Shown here piece by piece: positions 36,048 to 44,960 of a DNA stretch of 64,000 bases. The notes under the pieces are model-generated. The model was not told the DNA's origin. It was given only the letters and a program-made list of their open reading frames with translations, and made no database searches. Each line of letters opens with the position of its first letter. The first letter of the stretch is position 1. A program made the position numbers and the translations under genes. This stretch comes from Candidatus Zixiibacteriota bacterium (GTDB lineage Bacteria; Zixibacteria; MSB-5A5; GN15; FEB-12): positions 44,696-108,695 of the forward strand of contig JAJRQO010000042.1 of NCBI GenBank assembly GCA_024280215.1. The letters run 5' to 3'.

Positions 36048-37085
36048 ATGAAGTTATTCAAAAATTTATTATTATCTGGTTTAATTATGGCAGTCTTATC
36101 TGTTGGTGTCGTTGCTGATTCTGAAGCCCCTGAATGGGTTGATTTTTATGGCAATGTTACCGTCAATGGTGTTGTTGCTCCTATTGGTACTATAGTTGAA
36201 GCATATGACCCTGATGGTGTTATGTGTGGAAGCTATACCGTAACTAATACAGCTGGTATTTATGGATTTTTACATGCCAACCGTGATGATGTCTCCACTC
36301 CTGGAACAGATGAAGGTGCAAATCCTGGTGACTCGATTACATTGAAAGTAAATGGTATTGTTGCAACGCCATCTGTTGTTTCTGGTGGTTTGACTTGGAC
36401 ATCGAATGGTGACCAAAATAATATCGATTTGGCTATTACTGGTCAAACAATTGCATTTACTGCTGTTACTCTTCCGACTGATACACTTGCCGCTCCTGGT
36501 TGGATTATTGAATTTGTTATTGATATACGTAATGATGGTAATGGTACTGATTTTTACTATATTGAAGGTGGACGCGATACTTCTGCTTCCCCTGCTTGGG
36601 CACCGTTTACACCATTTTCATATTCTTATGCAAATCCTGGAGATACAACCTCAATTATTTTGACTATCTCTCTACCAATCTTTGGTGGCGGTCTTGATAC
36701 TTCTTTAGTCATTCCTTACACAGTCTTTTCGGTCATTGATACTACTGTTAGGTATACTGATTCAGTTACAATTTATAAATCAATTACAGATATTGGTGAT
36801 GATAATCTGGCAAATGTTCCTGATCGGTTTAATCTCTTCCAAAACTATCCAAATCCATTTAACCCAACCACAAATATCTCTTTTTCATTGAGCCAAAAAT
36901 CATCGGTTCGGATCGAAATAGTCAATATTAATGGTCAATTAGTGGATGTAAAAAATCTTGGAATTATGCCTGTCGGAACTCATCAGATTGAATATGATGC
37001 TTCAAAATTATCATCTGGTGTCTATTTCTATCGAATGACTACCGATAATGGCTCAGTAAGCAAAAAAATGGTCTTATTGAAATAA
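36048..37085 (+). CDS. secreted protein sharing a module with its upstream neighbour, C-terminal sorting domain
   Basis: 345 aa with a signal peptide (about 1-23, LLLSGLIMAVLSVGVVAD). Residues about 29-105 (WVDFYGNVTVNGVVAPIG, EAYDPDGVMCGSYTV, GIYGFLHANRDD, DEGANPGDSITLKVNG) repeat the module found twice in the 31542-35981 protein. A second beta domain follows (about 130-240). The C-terminal ~85 residues form the FCB-type sorting domain (FQNYPNPFNPTTNISF, then SSGVYFYRM and KKMVLLK). AGGTG six bases upstream supports the start. Probably cotranscribed with or processed from the larger gene's transcript, and surface-targeted by the same route. Confidence 0.82.
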   Translation: MKLFKNLLLSGLIMAVLSVGVVADSEAPEWVDFYGNVTVNGVVAPIGTIVEAYDPDGVMCGSYTVTNTAGIYGFLHANRDDVSTPGTDEGANPGDSITLKVNGIVATPSVVSGGLTWTSNGDQNNIDLAITGQTIAFTAVTLPTDTLAAPGWIIEFVIDIRNDGNGTDFYYIEGGRDTSASPAWAPFTPFSYSYANPGDTTSIILTISLPIFGGGLDTSLVIPYTVFSVIDTTVRYTDSVTIYKSITDIGDDNLANVPDRFNLFQNYPNPFNPTTNISFSLSQKSSVRIEIVNINGQLVDVKNLGIMPVGTHQIEYDASKLSSGVYFYRMTTDNGSVSKKMVLLK

Positions 37086-37110
37086 AAAAGCTATTCATAT
37101 AAAAAAATTA

Positions 37111-37138
37111 AAACCCCGAGAAATTCGGGGTTTTTTTT
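37111..37138 (+). terminator. rho-independent terminator
   Basis: AAACCCCGA/TTCGGGGTTT stem (nine bp) with a short GAAAT-type loop and eight T, 26 bp after the preceding stop. Confidence 0.93.
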
Positions 37139-37228
37139 ATTGTCTTTTTGCCGATAATAAATAATATTACATGTAATTACGAAATGTACTTCAAAGAGTA
37201 ATGCATTTTTTAAAATGATAGGAAAATA

Positions 37229-38224
37229 GTGCCGTTAGAACTTAAAATAGTTGGTAAAACTGATAAAGGATTAGTCCGTAAAGGGAATGAGGACTATCTC
37301 CATATTGATATAGAAAATCATATCTATGCTGTTTGCGATGGTATGGGTGGACATCAGGCAGGTGAAGTTGCCTCGATGATGACATCTGATATGCTTGACA
37401 TTACATTTAAAAAATTCAACACCGCTCTCCAACATGACACAAATTTAGACATTGGGAAAGCCCTCCCTGTCAGCGGTGATATTTTGCTTAAATCTATTCG
37501 ACTTGCAAACCGTGCGATTTATAACCGTGCTTCCACTAATACCGAACAGCATGGCATGGGAACGACAGTTGTTGCCTTGGCATTTGAAAATGATTTACTT
37601 TCGATTGCTCATGTTGGTGATAGCCGTGCATATCGTATTGAAAAAGATAAACTCTTTCCGCTTACCATGGATCATTCATGGATTGCTGAAATTCAAAAAT
37701 CTCAAAACATTTCTGAAGAAGAAGCGTCATCGGTAGTCGGTAAAAATGTTATCACTCGTGCCTTAGGTGTTCGTGATACCGTTGAAGTTGATTACAGTTT
37801 AATCAAAGTCAAACCCGGTGAAAAGTTCCTACTCTGTTCTGATGGTCTTTGTGGCTATGCTGATGATGATGAGATATTTGAAAATGTTCGTGATAACATA
37901 AATGATAATGAAAAAATTGTCGATAATCTTATTCAGATGGCAAACGATCGTGGTGGTGCTGACAATGTAACAATCATCGTTGCGGAAGTAATCGGTATCA
38001 CAGAAAGTAATCTTCCTGAAGTGCCAGTCTTTACTCTTCCATCAGAGTCTCAAGAACTTCTCAACTCCGAAGATAATTGGTTACAAAAGATAAACGACTA
38101 CATATCAAAAATAAACAATAACGATGTAGAGTCATCTCCTCCTCAAAAGAAATCGATCATCTTTATATTCGTATTTTTCTTTCTTGCTGCGGCGGCTGTC
38201 ATTTATTTTGCCACAGTAAAATAG
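37229..38224 (+). CDS. PP2C-type serine/threonine phosphatase with C-terminal membrane anchor
   Basis: 331 aa with a GTG start (AGGAAAATA before it). The PP2C metal-binding motifs are intact: RKGNEDYLHID, AVCDGMGGHQAGE (DGMGGH at 37-42), HVGDSRAYRI, FLLCSDGLCGYADDDE and GGADNVTIIV. The final ~25 residues (IIFIFVFFFLAAAAVIYFA) form a single TM helix, so the catalytic domain faces the cytoplasm on a membrane anchor. These phosphatases usually oppose Hanks-type Ser/Thr kinases; no kinase gene is seen within the window. Confidence 0.92.
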   Translation: MPLELKIVGKTDKGLVRKGNEDYLHIDIENHIYAVCDGMGGHQAGEVASMMTSDMLDITFKKFNTALQHDTNLDIGKALPVSGDILLKSIRLANRAIYNRASTNTEQHGMGTTVVALAFENDLLSIAHVGDSRAYRIEKDKLFPLTMDHSWIAEIQKSQNISEEEASSVVGKNVITRALGVRDTVEVDYSLIKVKPGEKFLLCSDGLCGYADDDEIFENVRDNINDNEKIVDNLIQMANDRGGADNVTIIVAEVIGITESNLPEVPVFTLPSESQELLNSEDNWLQKINDYISKINNNDVESSPPQKKSIIFIFVFFFLAAAAVIYFATVK

Positions 38225-38300
38225 TTTGTAACTCGTTCATCAATAAGACTTCAAAAATATATAAATTGACAAAATGTAGTAAAACTGCTTTTATTTAGTT

Positions 38301-40229
38301 ATGTCCAAATTCAAAACTGTTCCAATCAAAGATTATCTCGTTCTTTTTGCTATCGCATTTATTGTACGTCTGATTTTTTTATACCAATTTCAGTCAGTCA
38401 TCATATTTGATAACCCTGTCGTCGACATGGCGTACCATCATGATTGGGCGATGGCGATTTCAAGCGGTGAACAGTTTTATACGGGACCATTTTTTCGGGC
38501 TCCTTTGTATCCTCTGTTTTTAGGTTTTGTCTATTGGCTCTTTGGAGAGTCAGCATGGATAATTAGAATCATTCAAGCAATAATCGGCTCGGTCAGTTGT
38601 GTACTTTTATATGAACTCGGTCGACAGCTATTTAATCGTAAGACTGGAATTTTAGCGTCGGTGATTATGGCTCTCTATGCCCCGCTCATATTTTTTGATG
38701 CACAATTGTTAGTGCCTAACTTAGCAATCTTTTTGAATCTACTCGCTTTAGTTTTTATTGTCCGAACCCAAACAAAAAATAATTCGCAATCTTATATCTT
38801 CTCAGGAATTTTCCTTGGATTGTCTGCAATAGCAAGACCGACAATCGGGTTGTTTGCTCTTTTGCTTATTATATATTTAATCTACATCAACCGTTCAAAA
38901 CTAAAATCTGAATTTAAAAAAATTGCTCTCTTAGTTCTATGTATCTTTATTCCAATTGTTCCAGTGACAGCATATAACTATGTACAGAGTTCTGAGATTA
39001 TACTGATAGCTGCCTATGGGGGGATTAATTTTTATATCGGACACTACGATGGTGCCGATGGTGTCTCGGCGGTCATCCCTGGTGTGCGTCCTGATTGGCA
39101 GGGTGGTAAAGAAGACACAAAACTAATCGCTGAAAAGGAACTCGGGCGGACGCTTACTGAATCGGAACAATCAGACTACTGGTTTGATTCTGCTATGGAA
39201 GATATTTATAAAGACCCAATAAGATGGGTCTCTCTCATTTGGAAGAAAATAAATTTAGTTTTAAATGGGTATGAATTGTCTAACAATTTTGATTTTTATT
39301 ATTTTGCTCATCAGACGACACTTATGAAAATTTTGCTTCATCGTTCATATCTGTTTTTCCCTTTTGGAATAATTCTACCATTAGCTATTATAGCAATCTT
39401 CAAAGCTAATAAATTTGAAAACAAACATAAACTTCTTATATTATTTATAATATCAACTATGATTTCGATAGTTCTATTTTTAGTAACTGCACGGTACAGG
39501 TTGTATCTTGTACCACCTCTTATTTTGTTTGGCTCTTATGCAATTATACATATAAAAGAAAATTGGAAATCTTTTTCAATACTGAAGATGGTTTTCTTAG
39601 GAAGTTTTGTACTGCTTATACTTACATTCTGCAACTATGATTTTGCTGACTACTCCAAAACAACCAACGCCCACGGTTTACATACTACTGCGACAATTTA
39701 TAATAAACAAGGCAACATCATAAAAGCAGCGACATACTTCAAACAAGCTCTTGATGCTGACCCCAACCAAGTTGAGACACTCAACGACTATGCCCTCCTG
39801 CTTGCATCACAGCAAAAATTCACAACCGCTGAGATGATGTTAATTCATGGAACTACTCTTCCCAACACCAATTTTATGATGCGTTACAATCTCGGTTATA
39901 TCTACATGATGCAAAACAAGCTCGAAGAAGCCAAATCAGAATTTCAAAAAGTTATTGCTGAAAGACCAAACTATAGTTTTGCCCATAATAATCTCGGACT
40001 CTCTTATATGTGGTTGGGACAGCTTGACTCAGCTTTGATAGTCTACCAAAATTTAATTATGCGGGATGCTTCATTTGCTGAGAGCTACTACAATATGGGG
40101 TTGATATGGCTTGATTTGGGCAGAGCGGATTCATCTAAATATTATTTAAAGACATATTTAACCCATGAACCGCTAAATAACGACCAGAGAGCAATTTCCG
40201 AGCATCTTTTGGACTCATTGGGAAGGTAA
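38301..40229 (+). CDS. GT39-like membrane glycosyltransferase fused to TPR repeats
   Basis: 642 aa. The N-terminal ~450 residues hold about ten membrane helices. The first periplasmic loop carries an acidic pair region (DNPVVDMAYHHDWA), then FFRAPLYPLFLG, as in PMT/ArnT (GT39, GT83) enzymes that use polyprenyl-phosphate sugars. The C-terminal ~180 residues contain about four TPR units (for example KAATYFKQALDADPNQVE, EAKSEFQKVIAERPNYSFA and DSALIVYQNLIMRDASF). It probably adds sugars to exported proteins or envelope glycans, with the TPRs recruiting partners. No clear Shine-Dalgarno is visible. Confidence 0.78.
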   Translation: MSKFKTVPIKDYLVLFAIAFIVRLIFLYQFQSVIIFDNPVVDMAYHHDWAMAISSGEQFYTGPFFRAPLYPLFLGFVYWLFGESAWIIRIIQAIIGSVSCVLLYELGRQLFNRKTGILASVIMALYAPLIFFDAQLLVPNLAIFLNLLALVFIVRTQTKNNSQSYIFSGIFLGLSAIARPTIGLFALLLIIYLIYINRSKLKSEFKKIALLVLCIFIPIVPVTAYNYVQSSEIILIAAYGGINFYIGHYDGADGVSAVIPGVRPDWQGGKEDTKLIAEKELGRTLTESEQSDYWFDSAMEDIYKDPIRWVSLIWKKINLVLNGYELSNNFDFYYFAHQTTLMKILLHRSYLFFPFGIILPLAIIAIFKANKFENKHKLLILFIISTMISIVLFLVTARYRLYLVPPLILFGSYAIIHIKENWKSFSILKMVFLGSFVLLILTFCNYDFADYSKTTNAHGLHTTATIYNKQGNIIKAATYFKQALDADPNQVETLNDYALLLASQQKFTTAEMMLIHGTTLPNTNFMMRYNLGYIYMMQNKLEEAKSEFQKVIAERPNYSFAHNNLGLSYMWLGQLDSALIVYQNLIMRDASFAESYYNMGLIWLDLGRADSSKYYLKTYLTHEPLNNDQRAISEHLLDSLGR

Positions 40230-40268
40230 AAGAACTTTTAATCAAAAGCAATTGCTTGATAAATTCAC

Positions 40269-40298
40269 TTGACATTTTTTGTCTAAATCTGCTTATTA
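40269..40298 (+). promoter_or_regulatory. sigma-70 promoter of the tRNA gene
   Basis: A perfect TTGACA is followed after 18 bases by TTATTA, about 12 bp before the tRNA 5' end. Confidence 0.6.
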
Positions 40299-40310
40299 GA
40301 AATCTCAAAT

Positions 40311-40384
40311 GCGCCCGTAGATCAATTGGATAGATCGTCTGACTACGGATTAGAAGGTTGGGGGTTCGACTCCTCCCGGGCGTA
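40311..40384 (+). tRNA. tRNA-Arg (anticodon ACG)
   Basis: 74 nt with a full cloverleaf. Acceptor GCGCCCG pairs with CGGGCGT (one G-T). D-stem GATC/GATC, anticodon stem TCTGA/TTAGA, loop CTACGGA with ACG at the anticodon, five-base variable loop, and T-arm GGGGG-TTCGACT-CCTCC. The discriminator base is A, and CCA is not encoded. A34 would be edited to inosine, so it reads CGU, CGC and CGA arginine codons. Confidence 0.96.
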
Positions 40385-40459
40385 TTATTTTAATTGTAAA
40401 CTTCCCCATTTAAATTTATCTTCAATAATAAATACAAAATCTACTATTAGGATATCTGA

Positions 40460-40684
40460 TTGAAAAATACATATACACTGCTTTTCATAGCTATTAGCAC
40501 TATAGTTTTAAGTTCTTGTACTACGGTCTATTTTTTCGATTTAGTAGATGGTAGCGAAGAAATTGCAACCAAAAGTGGGTATATTCAATATGGACTTGGT
40601 GAAGGTAATGTAGTAACGATTATACTTGGTGTGCTTTTAGTTGTCGGTGGGATAATCTTAATGCTGTTTAAGTTTAGTAACTAA
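40460..40684 (+). CDS. small putative lipoprotein/membrane protein
   Basis: 74 aa with a TTG start (AGGA seven bases upstream). The N-terminus is a lipoprotein-like signal (LLFIAISTIVLSSC, cysteine at residue 20) and the C-terminus a hydrophobic helix (VVTIILGVLLVVGGIILMLF). A lipid-anchored small protein with a TM tail is unusual; it could instead be a two-TM inner-membrane peptide. No family recognised. Confidence 0.55.
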   Translation: MKNTYTLLFIAISTIVLSSCTTVYFFDLVDGSEEIATKSGYIQYGLGEGNVVTIILGVLLVVGGIILMLFKFSN

Positions 40685-40774
40685 TGTCGACTCGCTGAGA
40701 TAGTTGACAAACTACTACATAGTTGTTACATTATTTTTATGAAACAACAATGTATTTAATTTTTTGGAGGGTTT

Positions 40775-41773
40775 ATGAAACAGTGTTTATTATTGGTATC
40801 CGCTCTTATAATATTACTAAGTGTCATTTCGTGTGATTTAATTCCTACTGGTACTAATCCACCAAGTCCACCAGATAAGCCGGTAAATTTAGTTTTACGT
40901 GATTACGAATTTGCTGACAGAAAAGTGTTTGATTTAGCGCTCCCATCAGATAATTTAAAAGCTTCGGATGTAATTACAAAACTAATTATGTTTGAATCCG
41001 TTCCAAGTTACAATGCAGATGTAATAACAACAATTGCTAACTTCTATGTTGACCCTAATGACACCTCACTTTTTAAATCTGAATCCATTCAAGAGAATTT
41101 TACAAAAGTAAAAATAATACCTCCAGATAAATATACAATTTGGGATGATACGGTAAGAGATTTGCATTATATTGTTTTTGATTCACGACAATCTCGAAAT
41201 ATAAATTTAGGTTACTATATGGAAGTCAAAGACACTATTGGTAATATCCGTAAATTTGGAAACTTAGAAGAAACATATGTCATTGTTGATACAAGCTATA
41301 ATTATATTATAGTTGATACTATATCGCTTTATCATTTAAAATTATTATATCCTGCAGATTGGACTTATCCAACCCCTTTGAATCAAACATGGCAACTAAT
41401 GTGGCGAAATTGTTATGAAATTCCAAAAGGAATCGCATTACAATACATGAACATGAGAGTCTACAAAGGTGTGGAAGGTACTGAAGATTCTTTAAGGTGG
41501 CGATGGATGCAGTTTGACGGTACAACTGGTACAAGTTATAATGCCATTTTCGGATTAAATTCAAATTTTTATTTTGAAATCTATAGACCTGATTGGGGAC
41601 TTTTAATATTTCCAAGTCGAAAACCTTTTAATGATACAGTCAGATATAGTATTGAAGATAGAGTATTTCCTGAGTTAGAATTAAAGGTACCTGAACTTTA
41701 TGATTATACTTCATGGTCTGAAAGAATTGAATCAAGTCAATATTTTATACGATTTGAATGGCTTGAATATTAG
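40775..41773 (+). CDS. hypothetical lipoprotein
   Basis: 332 aa. The signal peptide ends in a lipobox (IILLSVISC, Cys20), followed by a Pro-rich linker (DLIPTGTNPPSPPDKP). GGAGG just upstream gives a strong start. The rest is beta-rich and aromatic (WTYPTPLNQTWQLMWRNC, LRWRWMQFDG), with no motif I recognise. Probably anchored in the outer membrane. A terminator follows, so it is a single-gene unit. Confidence 0.65.
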   Translation: MKQCLLLVSALIILLSVISCDLIPTGTNPPSPPDKPVNLVLRDYEFADRKVFDLALPSDNLKASDVITKLIMFESVPSYNADVITTIANFYVDPNDTSLFKSESIQENFTKVKIIPPDKYTIWDDTVRDLHYIVFDSRQSRNINLGYYMEVKDTIGNIRKFGNLEETYVIVDTSYNYIIVDTISLYHLKLLYPADWTYPTPLNQTWQLMWRNCYEIPKGIALQYMNMRVYKGVEGTEDSLRWRWMQFDGTTGTSYNAIFGLNSNFYFEIYRPDWGLLIFPSRKPFNDTVRYSIEDRVFPELELKVPELYDYTSWSERIESSQYFIRFEWLEY

Positions 41774-41801
41774 GAAAATTTATGTTCAAAGGTTGATACA
41801 C

Positions 41802-41834
41802 AAAAACCCCAGCAGAAATCCGTTGGGGTTTTTT
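41802..41834 (+). terminator. bidirectional terminator
   Basis: AAAAACCCCA and TGGGGTTTTT pair around a 12-nt loop and are flanked by A- and T-runs. It lies between the lipoprotein gene and the convergent RND gene. Confidence 0.9.
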
Positions 41835-41860
41835 ATTTGCATCATATTTGATTTATGATT

Positions 41861-44800
41861 TTATTTTTGCTTCTTTTTAAAGCTAAAGAGTTTACTCATA
41901 TCATCACCAAAGACATACAAGGTCGGCACCAACGCCAAGGTAATCGGAGTGGCAAACAGAAGCCCGTAACCAAGTGCCATCGCCATCGGTCCGATATATG
42001 GATCTGAACCGCCAATACCGTAAGCAAGTGGAAGCATCCCTACAACAGTTGTAAGAGTCGTAAGTAGCACCGCACGCAATCGGTCGGTCGTCCCATCAGC
42101 AACAATCGAAAGAATCGAATCATCTGGGCGTTTTACCTTGAGTCTGTTAATATGCACCACCAGCACCAAGGCATCGTTTACAATCACACCCATCAAACCA
42201 ATGACACCAAGCATAGCGATAAAACCAAGCGGTTCATTGTGCAGAGCAAAGGCAATGATCACACCCATGATACCAAATGGAATCGACGATATAACCATGA
42301 ACGGTTGTGTGACAGAGTTAAACAAGATTATCAACAAAAAGACAATCCCTATAATCGCCAAGACAAATGCATAGTAAAGTGAGTTCATTGATTTTTCGGT
42401 CTCTTCCGCTTCACCACCTATCAGTAGTCTGGCTCCATGCCAATCTTTGCCGACATTAAAATGCTCGGCAATTTGAGTAGTTGCTTCAAGCGATGTTAAA
42501 CCATCTTTTTCTAAGTCAGATGTAATCGTCACTGCTCGTTCTTCATCAAAGTGGAAAAAGTTCGACGGCCCTGGTGTTGTCTCGAGTATGGCAACTTCTT
42601 TGAGAGGAATCAGACGCCCACGGTTATTTGGAATCAAAAATTCATATAGCTTATCAGGGTCTTGTCTCACTTCTTCTAAAAAAAGCACCCTAAAGTCGAC
42701 ATCTTCATCACCATACCGCACCGATGTTACCACTTCACCATCATAAGCGATCCGTACATTTTGTGCAATGTCAGCAACAGTCAGACCTAAGCGAGCAAGT
42801 TTGTTATAATCAATTTTAATGTTTACTTGATCTTTACCAGTTCTGTCGTTACGAATAATATCTTTGACATCTGGCATCGTTTTCATAAAGATTACGATTG
42901 AGTCGGCAAGTTTAGTTCTTAGTTCATCATCAGAACTTACAATCCGCAGAGTGATAGCCTTGCCAATCGGTGGACCACCATCTTCAACATAGTAGTTGAT
43001 AATTTCAAATCCTTCAATTTCTTTAGTTTGTTCTCTCAATTTTTCAACTATCTCATCAGCCATTCGATTACGTTCTGTATACGGTGTTAAGTCGGCAGAA
43101 ATATAAGCCCAATTTTCATTCTCCCCAGGCGGGAATCCTGCGGCTGGGTATGGTTCTTGGTTCCCAATACGAGTAACAAAAGAAGCAAGCTCTTCATGAG
43201 GTAGTTGTTCAACTAACTTTTCAACTTCTTTTACTTTTTCTGATGTCGCTTGTAGTGATGAACCTGTTGGTAGTTCCATTAAGATAAAGAACTTCTCAGC
43301 CATTGATGCTGGGAAAAGTTCGAACTTTACATTATGGTATGCATAGTACATTGTCCCAACAAAAAGCCCTATCGTCACAATAAAAAAGAGATATCGCAAC
43401 TTCAGAGTGACTAGAAGAATTTTTTTAAATGGTTTTTCTAATTTTTTGAACCAACTTTGTTTTACTTTTTTCTCTTTGACTTTACCACCAATAAGATGAG
43501 CTGGTAAAGCGACCGTCGCTTCAAACAGTGAGATAAATAGTGCCAATGTGATAACAAGTGGAATCACGAAAATAAAAGATCCCATAATTCCTGTCATTAT
43601 AAACATCGGAGCAAAAGCTAAAAATGTTGTAAGAATCGTTGTCACCACTGGAGTAAATACTTCGTGCAGACCATTGACAGCTGCATCAATTGGTGAAGCA
43701 CCATGTTCCCGATGACGCTGGATATTTTCAGCTATTATAATTCCATCATCAACGATAATACCAATAATAATAATCATCGCCGCCATAGAAATAGAATCAA
43801 GATAAACGTCAAACATCGGCATTAAGAATATTGTTCCTAACAAAGTAATCGGAATCCCCATTGCAACCCAGAATGCAGATCGCAAGTTAAGAAAAATCGC
43901 AAGCATTATTAAAACAAGAATCAACCCAATAAGTCCATTTGTCTGGACAACATCAAAACGGTTCTGAACGATTCTTGAGAAATCTGATGAAAACAAAATC
44001 TGCACACCATCGGGTAAAAATTCCGCTTCCTCCGCAGCGAGTTTTTTTATTGCTTTCACCATTCGGATAACATCGGCGTTCTCTTTTTTTGTCACCTGAT
44101 ACGAAATCGCAGGGATGCCATTCATACGAGACAAGATTCGCTCATCTTCGTAATCATCTTTTATTATCGCTAAGTCTTTGACTTTGATAAGAGGTCCATC
44201 GAAGGAAGAACGAACGATAACATCTCCAACTTCCATTGGGTTTTTAAATTGTGCAAGAGTCATCAGGTTTTTTTCTGAGGTATACGACTCAAAAGAACCA
44301 CCTGTCGCTCTGATATTTCGTTGCTGAATAGCAGCAATGATTTCACGAAGTGGAATCTGATATTTTTTAATCTGAATAGGATCAACTTGTACTTCTATTT
44401 CACGAGCAAGATAGCCAAATGAACGTACCGCTGAAACCCCCGAAAGTGATTGCAGTTTTTTCTCAAACTGCTTTGCATACTTTCGCAACTCTGGGTATGG
44501 AATATCCCCTGCCAGTCCAATCTCAAGTACAGCAAACTCACCTGTTTCTACTTCCATAATGTGCGGAGACTCTGTCACCTCAACAGGGAAATCGGAGATA
44601 CGCCCAACCGCCTCACGGACATCATTCATAATATCATCGTGGTCTGTTGAGTTAGGGTCCATCACAATAGTTACAACCGATATATTTTCCATCGAAACAG
44701 AAAATACTTTTTCAATACCTGAAACTGTTTTCAACTCATCTTCTATTTTATTGGTAACATTCAGTTCAACATCTTCAGGTGATGCTCCGGGAAATCGAGT

Positions 44801-44947
44801 TGTAATAAGTGAAATACCATAACTAACATTTGGAAAAATATCCCGCCTGATTTCCATATACGTAAACAAACCAGCAATCACAGTCATCAATGTTATTAAG
44901 TAGGCAAGCAGATGATTACCAGCAAAAAACCTAATTATCTTTTTCAT
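41861..44947 (-). CDS. RND-family efflux permease (AcrB-like)
   Basis: 1028 aa, the usual RND length, with 12 TM segments in two repeats and two large periplasmic loops. Visible signatures: MTVIAGLFTYMEIRRDIFPNV-type N-terminus, ITTRFPGASPEDVELNVTN, TM4 with IIIGIIVDDGIIIAENIQRH (proton-relay acidic pair), and the second-half equivalents (GVIGLMGVIVNDALVLVVHINR). It should pump hydrophobic or amphiphilic compounds. The operon is tetR-tolC-rnd with only 13 bp between tolC and this gene. No membrane-fusion adaptor gene is present, which AcrB-type pumps normally need. Confidence 0.93.
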   Translation of the reverse strand: MKKIIRFFAGNHLLAYLITLMTVIAGLFTYMEIRRDIFPNVSYGISLITTRFPGASPEDVELNVTNKIEDELKTVSGIEKVFSVSMENISVVTIVMDPNSTDHDDIMNDVREAVGRISDFPVEVTESPHIMEVETGEFAVLEIGLAGDIPYPELRKYAKQFEKKLQSLSGVSAVRSFGYLAREIEVQVDPIQIKKYQIPLREIIAAIQQRNIRATGGSFESYTSEKNLMTLAQFKNPMEVGDVIVRSSFDGPLIKVKDLAIIKDDYEDERILSRMNGIPAISYQVTKKENADVIRMVKAIKKLAAEEAEFLPDGVQILFSSDFSRIVQNRFDVVQTNGLIGLILVLIMLAIFLNLRSAFWVAMGIPITLLGTIFLMPMFDVYLDSISMAAMIIIIGIIVDDGIIIAENIQRHREHGASPIDAAVNGLHEVFTPVVTTILTTFLAFAPMFIMTGIMGSFIFVIPLVITLALFISLFEATVALPAHLIGGKVKEKKVKQSWFKKLEKPFKKILLVTLKLRYLFFIVTIGLFVGTMYYAYHNVKFELFPASMAEKFFILMELPTGSSLQATSEKVKEVEKLVEQLPHEELASFVTRIGNQEPYPAAGFPPGENENWAYISADLTPYTERNRMADEIVEKLREQTKEIEGFEIINYYVEDGGPPIGKAITLRIVSSDDELRTKLADSIVIFMKTMPDVKDIIRNDRTGKDQVNIKIDYNKLARLGLTVADIAQNVRIAYDGEVVTSVRYGDEDVDFRVLFLEEVRQDPDKLYEFLIPNNRGRLIPLKEVAILETTPGPSNFFHFDEERAVTITSDLEKDGLTSLEATTQIAEHFNVGKDWHGARLLIGGEAEETEKSMNSLYYAFVLAIIGIVFLLIILFNSVTQPFMVISSIPFGIMGVIIAFALHNEPLGFIAMLGVIGLMGVIVNDALVLVVHINRLKVKRPDDSILSIVADGTTDRLRAVLLTTLTTVVGMLPLAYGIGGSDPYIGPMAMALGYGLLFATPITLALVPTLYVFGDDMSKLFSFKKKQK

Positions 44948-44960
44948 TTCTCTCCCCTCT

